Source of the DNA: Acidobacteriota bacterium
GTDB taxonomy: Bacteria > Acidobacteriota > Terriglobia > Versatilivoradales > Versatilivoraceae
Direction of reading: 5' to 3'
Assembly: GCA_022826755.1 (NCBI GenBank)
Contig: JAJDUG010000032.1
Coordinates: 1 to 59,774, forward strand
Length of the DNA: 59,774 bases
Position numbers and translations under genes: made by a program
Shown: positions 44,577 through 53,637 of the stretch, one piece after another
Position numbering within the stretch: the first letter of the stretch is position 1
Layout of the letters: each line of letters begins with the position of its first letter
Notes under the pieces: generated by a model
The model's input: only the letters and a program-made list of their open reading frames with translations
Database searches by the model: none
What the model was told of the DNA's origin: nothing

Positions 44577-46031
44577 TTAGACCAGAATCTCCTTGATCTG
44601 CTTGCCGCCCAGGTCGGTGAGGCGCTTGAATCTTCCGGAGTGGTAGTAGGTCAGGCGCATGTCGTCCAGGCCCATGAGCCCCAGCATGGTGGCGTGCAGG
44701 TCATGGGTGTGATAGACGTCCTCGGCGCAGTTGATCCCCAGTTCGTCGGTTTCGCCGACGACCGTCCCGCCCTTGATGCCGGCTCCGGCCAGCCACATCA
44801 CCATGGCGTTCTTGTTGTGGTCGCGCCCGGGACCGGTGCGGAAGAAGTCCATGGTGTTGTCGGCGGTTCTTCCGAATTCGCCTCCCCAGACCACCAGGGT
44901 CTGGTCGAGCAGGCCCCGCTGCTTGAGGTCCTTGAGCAAGGCGGCCATGGGCCTGTCGGTCTCCATCCCCCGCTTCTTGTGCTCTCCCGCGATGTTCTCG
45001 TGGGAATCCCAGCCGCCGCAGTAGATCTGCACGAAGCGCACGCCGCGCTCCACCAGGCGCCGGGCCATCAGGCATTTGCGCGCCATGGGCTCGGTGATCT
45101 TGTTGTCGAGGCCGTACATCTCCCGAATCTTTTGGGGCTCGCTGTTCAGGTCCAGGCTCTCGGGAACCGCGGCCTGCATGCGGAAGGCCAGCTCGTAGTT
45201 CCTCATGCGGGCCAGGAGATTGGGATTCCTGGGATGGACGTCCAGGTAGGACTCATTGAACTGGTTCAGCAGGGACAGATTCTTTTCCTGCCGTCGGGTG
45301 GTGACGCCCGCCGGAGGACTCAGGTCGACAATGGGGTCCCCTTCCGAGTTGAGCAGCGTTCCCTGGGTGGCGGCCGGCAGGTAGCCGTTGGCCCAGTTGA
45401 TGGGACCGCCAAAGATCCGGGTACGGTTGTCGGGCAGCACCACGAAGGCCGGCAGGTTCTGATTTTCGGTCCCCAGGCCGAAGATGGTCCAGGCCCCCAC
45501 CGAGGGGCTCCCCGGGATGGTGACGCCGGTGTTCATGAAAAAGGTGGCCGTGGTATGGGCTTGCGAACTGGTGTGCATGGCGCGCACCACCGCAATGTCA
45601 TCGGCGCAGGTCCCCAGCTCCGAGAACATGTCGGACATCTCCACTCCCGATTGCCCGTGCCGCTTGAAGGTGAAGGGACTGCCCACGTACATCCGCTTTT
45701 CCAGGCTCCCGTACTTGCGGAGGATGGGTTTGCCGTGGAGCTCATTCAGCTTGGGCTTGGGATCGAAGGTGTCCATCTGGCTGGGAGCTCCCTGCATGAA
45801 CATGAAGATGCAGGACTTGGCCTTGGGCGTGAAATGGGGCTTCTTGGGGAGCAGGGGGTTTTCGGACCGGGCCGCGGCAGCCAGCCGGCCGTCGCCGAAG
45901 AGCAGCGAGGTGAGGGCCAGGCTTCCCAGTCCCTTGCCGAACCGGTAGACGAAATCTCTCCGGCCCATCTCGCCGAGCCTCGGATCGAACTGCTCGACCT
46001 GGTTGCAGAATTCAAACTCTCCCTTGCGCAT
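44577..46031 (-). CDS. DUF1501 family protein (third locus, divergent subtype)
   Basis: This is a 484-residue protein of the DUF1501 family. The N-terminus has GRRDFVYRFGKGLGSLAL, a twin-arginine-like export signal displaced by about 22 residues (MRKGEFEFCNQVEQF precedes it). Landmarks are CIFMFMQGAPSQMDTFDPKP, RAMHTSSQAHTTATFFMNTG, VQIYCGGWDSHENIAGEHKK and VVWGGEFGRTADN. The family metal-binding pattern is kept, but the sequence is clearly distant from the two copies at 17498 and 23905, with MFMQGAPSQ replacing LWLNGGPSH. It is transcribed after the cytochrome-like gene at 46104-48941, about 70 bp apart, and ends at a strong terminator. Confidence 0.87.
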   Translation of the reverse strand: MRKGEFEFCNQVEQFDPRLGEMGRRDFVYRFGKGLGSLALTSLLFGDGRLAAAARSENPLLPKKPHFTPKAKSCIFMFMQGAPSQMDTFDPKPKLNELHGKPILRKYGSLEKRMYVGSPFTFKRHGQSGVEMSDMFSELGTCADDIAVVRAMHTSSQAHTTATFFMNTGVTIPGSPSVGAWTIFGLGTENQNLPAFVVLPDNRTRIFGGPINWANGYLPAATQGTLLNSEGDPIVDLSPPAGVTTRRQEKNLSLLNQFNESYLDVHPRNPNLLARMRNYELAFRMQAAVPESLDLNSEPQKIREMYGLDNKITEPMARKCLMARRLVERGVRFVQIYCGGWDSHENIAGEHKKRGMETDRPMAALLKDLKQRGLLDQTLVVWGGEFGRTADNTMDFFRTGPGRDHNKNAMVMWLAGAGIKGGTVVGETDELGINCAEDVYHTHDLHATMLGLMGLDDMRLTYYHSGRFKRLTDLGGKQIKEILV

Positions 46032-46103
46032 GATGACCGTTACTCCTTGTAGTCTTCCTTCCGAAGTTGGATGAAAAGGTGCGCCAGCGGCCGCCGGCGC
46101 GGC

Positions 46104-48941
46104 CTACTCCAGGTAGACGAACTCGTTCATGTTGATGAGGATGAGACAGAGTTCCGCAAGCGAGCCTGTCTCTCCCCGTCCCTTATCGGTGTGCCCGCTC
46201 TCGCCATTCCGAACCAGGGAAACCTGTTTCAGTGAGAGGTGCTCCCCGTGCTCGGGCGCAGCTCCGGACCCCGTCAGAAATGCCAGGCTGCGGGTCTTTT
46301 CCTCCGGTGAGGGATCGCGCTGGAAAGCCAGTTGAAAGGCCCTGACCACCTGCTTGAGCGGGTCCGGCCCCGCCTCGGCCCGGATGCGCTCCGCCATGGC
46401 CCGGCTCTGCCGGTGGGGGAACTTGCCGTTGAACAGCGAGAACACCTGGGGCGTCACGGTGGTGTTTCCCCGGACGACACAGCTCTCATCCAGGTTGGGT
46501 CCGTCGAATACCTTGATCAACGGAATCGGATAGGAGCGGCTCTGGATCATGTAGACGGTGCGCCGGTTGACCTCCTCCTGACCGGAGGATATCCACCAGG
46601 TTCCGGCCCGGGCCATCTGCTCCAGGTTTTCCTCGGGAAAGTAGGGAGGTCCGCCCATGGTCAGCTTGAGCTGGCCGCTGACCGCCAGGATGGTGTCGCG
46701 CAGCGATTCCGCCGGGATGCGGACCGGGTCGCGGACCCAGAGGTGGCGGTTGTCGGGATCCACCTTCTCGTATTCCTCGGACCTGGGATGGGTCATGGAT
46801 ATGGCATAGACGTTCGAGTCCAGGATCAGCCGGTGGATCTCCTTGATGCTCCACCCGCTCTCCATGAACTCCCAGGCCAGCCAGTCGACCAGGTCCTGGT
46901 GGACGGTTCCGCTGCCGTTGGAGCCGAAATCGCTGGGGGTGGATACCAGGCCCTTGCCGAAGTGGTACTGCCAGATGCGGTTGACCATCACCCGGGCCGT
47001 CAGGGGATTGTCCCGGCTGGCAATCCACTTGGCCAGCAGTTGCCGGCGGCTGCCCACCAGGCCGTCCATGTCGACCGGGTCGGAGTTGCCCGTAATGGCG
47101 CTCAGGAATCCTGGCTTCACCTGCTCGGCCCGCAGTCTCCAGTTGCCCCCGGTCAGGACGTAGGTGGCGATGTTGTGCTGGAGGGGCGAGTCCCTCACCA
47201 CGTAGGCCTTGGGGTCGTAGTAACCGTCGACGTTGGGGTTGGCGAAGCGGCCGGTCATGAGTGCGATCTTGCGTGACCGCTCCTTTTCTTCCTCGCTGCG
47301 CAAGGTGTCCTTGGGGAAGGGGATCTTCTTCTGGCCGGCGTGGGCCCAGTCCTTGAGGTCCTGGGGATTGACCAGCAACTGGTGCTCGATCGCCCGTTGG
47401 GAAATCTCCTTATTGAAAGCCTCGGCGTTCTTCTTGATCTTTTCGAGGTGTTCCTTCCAGGCCTTCTTGCGGACTTCCCACCGCTCCGGGTCCTGCAGCG
47501 GCATCTCGTACTGGTGGAAGGCCATGTCCTGCTTGTCGAAATTCACCGGCGAGAAGAAGGCTTCGATCCGGAAGTAATCCGCTTGAGGAAGCGGGTCGTA
47601 CTTGTGGTCATGGCACTGGGCGCATCCCAGGGTCAGGCCCATGAACACCGAGCTGGTGGTGTTGACCACGTCCGTGATGTAATTTCGCCGCCCCTGTGGC
47701 CCCTCGGCTTCAACCTTGACCCACAAGCCCAGAAAGCCCAGCCCCAGCTTCCCCTCGTCCCCGTAGGCCCGGAAGGCATCCGCCGCCAGTTGCTCCTTGA
47801 TGAAGCGGTCATAGGGACGGTCCTGGTTGAAGGCCCTGATGACGTAGTCGCGGTACCGCCACAAGTGGGGTTGGGGATCGTCGATGGCCCCGCCGCGGGT
47901 GTCGGAATAGCGGGCCAGGTCCAGCCAGTGCCGGCCCCAGTGCTCCCCGTAGCGGGAATCGGCCAGCAGCTTTTCCACCTCCAGCCGGTACGCCTCCGGA
48001 GAAGGATCGGCCAGGAACCGCTCCATGGCTTCCGGCGTGGGGGGAAGTCCGATCAAGCCGAAGTAGAGGCGCCGCAGCAAGCCGCGGGGAGAAACCGGCG
48101 CGGCCGGTTCCAGCTTTTGCTTTTCCAGCTTGGCCAGAACGAAGGCATCGATCGGGTTTCTCACCCATTCCTTGTTCCTGACCGATGGGACCTCGGGTTG
48201 GACCACGGGGGTCCAGGGCCAACCCGGCTTCCCGGAATCCTCTGCAGCCTCGGCCATGAGGGCAGGATCCAGTCCATCGATCCAGCCGGCGATGCGGCCG
48301 ATCTGCTCCTCGGAAAGCGGTTGCCCGTTCATGGGCATCCGAGGGGCTCGGGTGCCGCGCAGGCGCTGGATCAGGGGGCTTTCGTCGCTCTTGCCGGCAA
48401 CGATGGCCGCTCCCTGGATCGCGCCTCCCTTCAGAAGGGCCGTAAGCGTTTCCACCACCAGCCCGCTCTGGTGAGTCTGGGAGCTGTGGCAGGCGAGGCA
48501 GTTCTGCTCCAGCAGCGGCTTGACGTGGGTTTCGAAATCGTGGGAGGACGCGGTTTGGGCGGCCCCGTCCTGGCCTGCCGGTGGAGCCATCTGGTCGATC
48601 CACCTGGCTATCAGGGCGATCTGGGCTTCCGGCAGCGGGTCGCCGCCGATCGGCATCCGAGGCTCAAGCTCGCCCCGCAGGTGCCGGACCAGTGGACTTG
48701 CGGCGCTGTCGCCGGCCAGGATCGACGGCCCCGACTTCTCGCCGCCCTCGAGCATGGCCTCTAGCGATTCCATGACCAGGCCGCTCTGGGGTGTGGACGC
48801 CGTGTGACAGGCGAGACACTTTTCCTCAAGGACGGGCCGGACGTCTCTCTCAAAGTCGACCGGGGACTCTCCCAGGAGTTGGCTTCCCGCCAAAACCGCC
48901 AGAATCGACCCCAGTGAAACCGCAACCGCTCGCCACTTCAT
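46104..48941 (-). CDS. DUF1549/DUF1553 protein with duplicated cytochrome c domain (third locus)
   Basis: This is a 945-residue exported protein. After a signal sequence (about 4-24) come two tandem planctomycete-type cytochrome c domains, residues about 29-118 and 135-224. Their motifs are CLACH (Cys42-His46) and CLACH (Cys148-His152), each followed by a likely axial Met in PRMP. The two share the same internal pattern (QSGLVxExLxAxLxGG; AGxSxxSPLxxxLRG), so this is an internal duplication. DUF1549 (about 255-465) follows, with CAQCHDHKYDP as a third site, and then DUF1553 (to about 900). Unlike the two other copies in the window it has no Ig-like domains and uses CXXCH, not CX4CH. GGAGGAG lies nine bases before the ATG. 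Confidence 0.88.
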   Translation of the reverse strand: MKWRAVAVSLGSILAVLAGSQLLGESPVDFERDVRPVLEEKCLACHTASTPQSGLVMESLEAMLEGGEKSGPSILAGDSAASPLVRHLRGELEPRMPIGGDPLPEAQIALIARWIDQMAPPAGQDGAAQTASSHDFETHVKPLLEQNCLACHSSQTHQSGLVVETLTALLKGGAIQGAAIVAGKSDESPLIQRLRGTRAPRMPMNGQPLSEEQIGRIAGWIDGLDPALMAEAAEDSGKPGWPWTPVVQPEVPSVRNKEWVRNPIDAFVLAKLEKQKLEPAAPVSPRGLLRRLYFGLIGLPPTPEAMERFLADPSPEAYRLEVEKLLADSRYGEHWGRHWLDLARYSDTRGGAIDDPQPHLWRYRDYVIRAFNQDRPYDRFIKEQLAADAFRAYGDEGKLGLGFLGLWVKVEAEGPQGRRNYITDVVNTTSSVFMGLTLGCAQCHDHKYDPLPQADYFRIEAFFSPVNFDKQDMAFHQYEMPLQDPERWEVRKKAWKEHLEKIKKNAEAFNKEISQRAIEHQLLVNPQDLKDWAHAGQKKIPFPKDTLRSEEEKERSRKIALMTGRFANPNVDGYYDPKAYVVRDSPLQHNIATYVLTGGNWRLRAEQVKPGFLSAITGNSDPVDMDGLVGSRRQLLAKWIASRDNPLTARVMVNRIWQYHFGKGLVSTPSDFGSNGSGTVHQDLVDWLAWEFMESGWSIKEIHRLILDSNVYAISMTHPRSEEYEKVDPDNRHLWVRDPVRIPAESLRDTILAVSGQLKLTMGGPPYFPEENLEQMARAGTWWISSGQEEVNRRTVYMIQSRSYPIPLIKVFDGPNLDESCVVRGNTTVTPQVFSLFNGKFPHRQSRAMAERIRAEAGPDPLKQVVRAFQLAFQRDPSPEEKTRSLAFLTGSGAAPEHGEHLSLKQVSLVRNGESGHTDKGRGETGSLAELCLILINMNEFVYLE

Positions 48942-49284
48942 CGGCTACACTCCTCCATATAGGTATACAGATACACCCTAAATCTATCTCACCCGGCAAG
49001 GACCTGTCAACGAATGTCGCTTCGAAAATGACCGGAAACGAGGATTTGCGAACCGTCTTCGGGAGGACGCGGCCCGGGGCGGCGCAGCCTTCACACGACC
49101 CCGATCCGACGCTGATCTGCTCTTGGAGGACGCCGCGTTGCCCCCCCACCGGCTCGACCGCCGACGTGCACCCTTGTGCGCCGTCGCGTTTACGCACCGG
49201 CCAACCTACGGGCGAAGGCCGAAACGGTGGGGGCGAAACCGGGCCGGCCGGTCTTTGGCGAAAATCGCAGGCCACCCGACCCGC
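48942..49284. other. Gene-free interval upstream of the third DUF1549 gene
   Basis: About 340 bp lie between two minus-strand genes. The 60 bp next to the DUF1549 start are AT-richer (GTATACCTATATGGAGG on the minus strand) and could hold its promoter. The rest is GC-rich with no repeat copy or hairpin terminator recognised. Confidence 0.4.
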
Positions 49285-49626
49285 TCAGGAATCCCTCTTG
49301 ACCGGCGTGTAGATGGCGGGGGGCAACTGATGAATCTTCCCGTCCCGGTCGGGGAGGTCGTGAATCTTGCCGGTTCCTCTCTTCTCTACTTCGTCGATTC
49401 GGATCACCGAGTGGAGAGGGATGTAGGTCCGCCGCACGCCTTCGAAGGCGGTGCGCAGCGTTTCCTCGGAGGGATCGACCACCACCGAGGTTTTCTGACC
49501 GAAAAGCAACTGCTCGACTTCCACGAAGCCGAACAGGCCGCCCTGGCCCACCCGCTTGGCATAGATCTCGTAGACCTTGCCTTCGTTCAGAAAGGTAATC
49601 TTGTAGACGTGCTTTTTTTCGCTCAT
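49285..49626 (-). CDS. DUF1820 family protein
   Basis: This small cytoplasmic protein has 113 residues from the ATG at 49626 (MSEKKHVYKITFLNEGK). The family pattern is clear: YEIYAKRVGQGGLFGFVEVE, then QKTSVVVDPSEETLR and RTYIPLHSVIRIDEV. Members are found mainly in Proteobacteria and have no assigned function. The frame opens 14 codons further upstream, but family proteins start near MSEK/MTKK. It follows the DUF4340 gene by about 75 bp on the same strand, and the functional link is unclear. Confidence 0.8.
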   Translation of the reverse strand: MSEKKHVYKITFLNEGKVYEIYAKRVGQGGLFGFVEVEQLLFGQKTSVVVDPSEETLRTAFEGVRRTYIPLHSVIRIDEVEKRGTGKIHDLPDRDGKIHQLPPAIYTPVKRDS

Positions 49627-49701
49627 GGTCTCGATAGAGTCTAACCCATTCGGGCGACCCCGATCCAATGAGACCGGCGGCGCCCGACTCGGGCGGAACG
49701 G

Positions 49702-50961
49702 CTAGCCGCGGGTGAGTTCTCGACGGCTGGGTCGCAGCTTGCCGAAATCGGCGCCCGAGATGATGTAGTACCAGTCGGCGAAGCGATGGCGCAGCTCGCG
49801 CTCCAGCGTCTTCCCCTCCTCGCCGGGAGTTTCCCCATCGGCGTACTTTCGGGCCCGGGCGGCGCTGTAGTGGACGGTGATGAACAGGTAGCGGCGCTCT
49901 TCCGTCCCCCCGGCCTTGGCTGCCTGGGTCCCTTCCTTCTCGGAAGACCCCGCCGGAGCACCCGTTCCACCGGGCGCCACCTCCCCGAAGCGCAGCGTGT
50001 ATTGAATCCCGTTGGCCGTTTCCACCAGGATCTCCCCCTCATTGGACAGGAGCTGGCCTAGTGGAGTGATGAAGAAACCCTTCCGGCGCAGGGAGAGGAC
50101 CGACTCCATGGACAGACGGATGCCTTCCGGGGTCTTGAGGTCCCGGGTCAGGTTCTCGGGCTTGGGCTGGACATCGACAATTCTCAGATTGTCCAGCGCC
50201 TCGGTCAGGGCGTCGATCCTTTTTCCCTGCAGCCTGCGCCGCCCCATCTGCCAGCGTTCTTTCCGCTTGGTGAGAACCGTCCGCTCGGAATTCTCCAGCC
50301 GCCCCAGCCGCTCGTTGATGGAGTAGCTGTTGATGGTGATCTTTCGAATGTCCCCGGCGCTTAGCTTGAGCAGATCCGTCTCGATCCAGTCCTCGAACCG
50401 GGAAGACACCTGGGCGTCGGTCTTGACCGAGTAGGTCCGTCGCCGGGCGGGGACCCGCATGTAGTGGTAACCGGGCTTGCCCTCGGCCGGCTTGCCGATC
50501 ACGAAGTCGGCCAGCACCCGATCGTTTTCGTCCTTGAGGGTCACTCGTTTGCCGCGGCCTGTCAGACTGGCGGTCCGGTCGTCGAGCGGGTCGATCACCC
50601 CGTAACGGCCGTGATCCTGGATGCGTTCGGACACCACCATGTCCTTCCTGAGGGCCATGAGCGCCGCGGCCGTGTCGGCCAGGCGGTTTTCGGCATCGGC
50701 CGGATAGTGGTGGTGAGAGGGGATGCCCCACTTGTTGTCCTTGAACTCCACTTTCAGGGGGCTGGCGGTGGCGGTGACTTCGTCGTAGTCGATGACCTCG
50801 ATGGTCTTGGGGGCCTGGGGGTCGGAAAACTCCGGATAGAAGGGCTCCCCCTGATCGTCGAAAATCCCGGAAGCTCTTCGGCCGGGATCGACCAGCACCG
50901 CGGCCGTGGAAATGGCCACGGCCAGCACCCAGAAAATTCCGGTTCTCAACCATTCCGTCAT
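49702..50961 (-). CDS. DUF4340 domain-containing membrane-anchored protein
   Basis: This is a 419-residue protein with one N-terminal membrane segment (residues about 6-25, GIFWVLAVAISTAAVLV) and a large extracytoplasmic part. The DUF4340 pattern is seen twice: SPLKVEFKDNKWGIPSHHHY with RKDMVVSERIQDHGRYGV, and later a weaker repeat. DUF4340 proteins usually follow GldG-type ABC genes. That is the case here: the gene starts about 50 bp after the stop of the GldF-GldG fusion gene. It is therefore probably an accessory subunit of that transporter. The transported substrate is unknown. Confidence 0.82.
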   Translation of the reverse strand: MTEWLRTGIFWVLAVAISTAAVLVDPGRRASGIFDDQGEPFYPEFSDPQAPKTIEVIDYDEVTATASPLKVEFKDNKWGIPSHHHYPADAENRLADTAAALMALRKDMVVSERIQDHGRYGVIDPLDDRTASLTGRGKRVTLKDENDRVLADFVIGKPAEGKPGYHYMRVPARRRTYSVKTDAQVSSRFEDWIETDLLKLSAGDIRKITINSYSINERLGRLENSERTVLTKRKERWQMGRRRLQGKRIDALTEALDNLRIVDVQPKPENLTRDLKTPEGIRLSMESVLSLRRKGFFITPLGQLLSNEGEILVETANGIQYTLRFGEVAPGGTGAPAGSSEKEGTQAAKAGGTEERRYLFITVHYSAARARKYADGETPGEEGKTLERELRHRFADWYYIISGADFGKLRPSRRELTRG

Positions 50962-51012
50962 GGCCGTTTTACCTCGGGGAGGGAATTGCCTTGCGTTTTC
51001 ATCGGACCTTGC

Positions 51013-53637
51013 CTACTCCACCAGGCGGTCGGCCTCCGCGCCGATCTTCTCCCGGCGCAGCCTGCGTACCGAAACCACCAGGAAGAGCGCAAAGGCGGGA
51101 ACCGGCGGCAGGGCCGCCGCCAGGATCTTGATGGCGTTCTGGATGTCCCGGATGGAAGACTCCATGTCGGAGCGGCTCTTTCCGATCAGCCGCTGCTTTT
51201 CCTCTTCGATATTGGTCCGCGCCACGGCCAGGCGGCGGTTCTCGGCCTTTTCCTGGTTGGCGATCATGATGCGCCTGGTCTGTTCGTCCAGGTCGCGGCG
51301 CTGGCGCAACGCCTCCACCGCCCGATCCAGCCGGGCCTGGGCTTCCTGCAGCCGCTGGGCCGCCGTGGCTTCGGCCTGCCGGGACTCCTCCAGCCGCTGC
51401 TCCTCGTAGACCTTGGTTCGGGACTCCACGGCCTCCAGGGTGCGGTGCCGCCGCCGGCGCTTGCGCAGGGCGATGAAGGACTCGTCGCCCACCAACTGAT
51501 CCACCGCGTTCAGCAGGAAGGTCACGTTGTCGAACTGCAGGGTTTCAATGCCCTGGCGCCGTATGGAAAAGAACTGCTCCCCCATCAGGTCGACATCGGT
51601 GATCAGGATGGCCCGAACCGGCTGGTCCGGCCCTATTCCGGCCAGGCGGGCCGCCAGGGTGTAGCGGTCGGGATCGGGTTCGTGGGGGAGATTGGCGGCC
51701 AACTGCACCCCGAAGAGGGAGCGTTGCACCAGCCGATTCCAGTCCGTCAGTCCGGAATCGGCGCCGGTCTGAAGCAGGGGAATCAGCGTGGTGCGGCTGC
51801 CGGCCGCCAGCTTGATCGAACCCGGATAGATCGCTACCAGTTCCTGAAGCCCGGAGGTGACGGCCTCATCCGGATTGAAAGGGGGACTCTCGCCGCTCCC
51901 GGAGCCCAGAAAGACGACTTCCGGAGGCAGGGAGCGGAACTGTGGATGGGGATTGTACTTGTCCCAGGCGATGCGGCCCGGGTCCCAGTCCACCCCCAGC
52001 ACCTCCATCAGGGGCTGGAGGTCGGCCGGGGTCCTGGGCGGTGGGCCCTGGCGAAAGGGGCCTTGAGGCATCGGCTGCGCCGAGAGCTCGGGATTGAATG
52101 CCGGCAGGGGGTCCACCAGGATCAGGGTCGGGTTCCCCTCCTTGACGTAGTCCGTCAGCCGGTCGACCTGGTCCTGCTCCAGGGTGTTGGGCAACACCAC
52201 CATCAGGGCGTCCAGGTTTTTCGGGTAGTCCTGGCCGGGCTGCACCCTTTCCACCTGGTACTGCTTGCGCAGCTCGGCCACGATGGCCCAGTCGGTGGAG
52301 TGCTGGCGGGACTGGAAGTCGAATCCGCCGAAGAGCTTGGCTCCCGTCTCCAGGACCCCGACCCTTCTGCGTTCCGCCCGCGAGACCACCCGAATGGAGC
52401 GCATCAACTCGTATTCCACCGGCAGTCCGGGATCCAGGAAGGGAATGACGAATTCCTCGGCGCCGCAGTTGAAGGCGATGCCCAGGAAGATCTCGTCGGG
52501 AGTTCCCGAGCTCTGCCGGGAGGCGGGCACCGGCCGGGGGCGGATGTCGAAACGCTCCTGGGCTTCACGAGCCTGCGGCGAATACCTCTCGGTTTCCACG
52601 ATCCGGGTCTGCAGCCGGTCCCCGCCCAGGGCAGACAGCTCCCGGAGCAGGTTGATCAGGTTGTTGCGGGTCGGAAGGTGGCTGCGGGGCACCTCCGGGC
52701 TCAGGTAAGCCTGAATGAAGACCGGCCGGGCCGGGTCCAGCCCCTCGATCAGCGCCCGCGTGTCGGGCGAGAGAGAATGGATCCGTTCGGCGGTGACGTC
52801 GACCCGCCCTCCCAGGCGGTCCAGCAGCAGCGTCAGACCGGCCAGGGCGACCACCAGGGCCAGCCCCCGCGCCAGCAGGTGGGCGCCCATGGCCGGGGCC
52901 TTGCGGCCGCTGGGCCAGTGGCGCCGTCCCAGCAGTTCCACGTTGAGATAGATCATGGCTGCCGCAAAGGCCAGGAAGTAGACCAGCGAGGATAGGGAGA
53001 CCACTCCCGCGGCCAGGTCCTGGAACTGCTGGTTGAAGGAAAAGCCGGCCGCCAGCCGCTCGACGCCGCCGGTCAGGACAGCGCCCGCATGGTCGATGAA
53101 GACGGGAACGGCGCAGAGCAGAGCGCCCAGGATGAAGGCCACGGTGATGTTGTCGGTCAGGAGGGACCCGACCATTCCCAGGGCCAGCAGGGCCACTCCC
53201 ATGAGCCAGTAGCCCAGGTAGGTTGAGGCCATCAGGCCGGGGTCCGGGTTGCCCAGCCACCCCAGCACCAGCACGTGGGTCAGGGAAAAGAGGAGGGCCA
53301 CGGTGTAGATGCCGGCGGCGGCCAGGTATTTCCCCAGCACGATGCCGAAGTCGGTGGCCGGCAGGGTCAGCAGCAGTTCGTCGGTTCCGTTGCGCTTCTC
53401 CTCGGCCCAGATGTTCATGGTGATGGAGGGGACCAGAAAGACCAGCAGGTAGGGGAAGACGCGGTTGAGCTGGTCCAGGTTGGCCAGGTTGTCGGCGAAG
53501 AACCCGTCCTGCCAGAAGGCCGCCAGGGCGCTGAGGAAGACGAAGAGGGTGATGAAGACGTAGCCGGTGGGGCTGCTGAAATAGCTGGTCAGTTCCCGCT
53601 TGCAGACGACCCTGGCCAGCCGCCAATGACTCTTCAC
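51013..53637 (-). CDS. GldF-GldG fusion: ABC-2 permease joined to a Gldg-family substrate domain
   Basis: This is an 874-residue membrane protein. Residues 1-240 are an ABC-2 permease with six helices; its start (ELTSYFSSPTGYVFITLFVF) and WAEEKRNGTDELLLTLPATD loop are typical of GldF. After a further helix (about 258-280) comes a Gldg-type extracytoplasmic domain (IHSLSPDTRALIEGLDPARP; a DALMVVLPNTLEQDQVDRL region). A charged coiled coil follows (about 725-830), then a last helix (ILAAALPPVPAFALFLVV). In Bacteroidota the two parts are separate gliding-motility proteins; outside that phylum the role is unknown. The first codon overlaps the stop of the ATPase gene (ATGA), indicating coupled translation. 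DUF4340 follows. Confidence 0.88.
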   Translation of the reverse strand: MKSHWRLARVVCKRELTSYFSSPTGYVFITLFVFLSALAAFWQDGFFADNLANLDQLNRVFPYLLVFLVPSITMNIWAEEKRNGTDELLLTLPATDFGIVLGKYLAAAGIYTVALLFSLTHVLVLGWLGNPDPGLMASTYLGYWLMGVALLALGMVGSLLTDNITVAFILGALLCAVPVFIDHAGAVLTGGVERLAAGFSFNQQFQDLAAGVVSLSSLVYFLAFAAAMIYLNVELLGRRHWPSGRKAPAMGAHLLARGLALVVALAGLTLLLDRLGGRVDVTAERIHSLSPDTRALIEGLDPARPVFIQAYLSPEVPRSHLPTRNNLINLLRELSALGGDRLQTRIVETERYSPQAREAQERFDIRPRPVPASRQSSGTPDEIFLGIAFNCGAEEFVIPFLDPGLPVEYELMRSIRVVSRAERRRVGVLETGAKLFGGFDFQSRQHSTDWAIVAELRKQYQVERVQPGQDYPKNLDALMVVLPNTLEQDQVDRLTDYVKEGNPTLILVDPLPAFNPELSAQPMPQGPFRQGPPPRTPADLQPLMEVLGVDWDPGRIAWDKYNPHPQFRSLPPEVVFLGSGSGESPPFNPDEAVTSGLQELVAIYPGSIKLAAGSRTTLIPLLQTGADSGLTDWNRLVQRSLFGVQLAANLPHEPDPDRYTLAARLAGIGPDQPVRAILITDVDLMGEQFFSIRRQGIETLQFDNVTFLLNAVDQLVGDESFIALRKRRRRHRTLEAVESRTKVYEEQRLEESRQAEATAAQRLQEAQARLDRAVEALRQRRDLDEQTRRIMIANQEKAENRRLAVARTNIEEEKQRLIGKSRSDMESSIRDIQNAIKILAAALPPVPAFALFLVVSVRRLRREKIGAEADRLVE

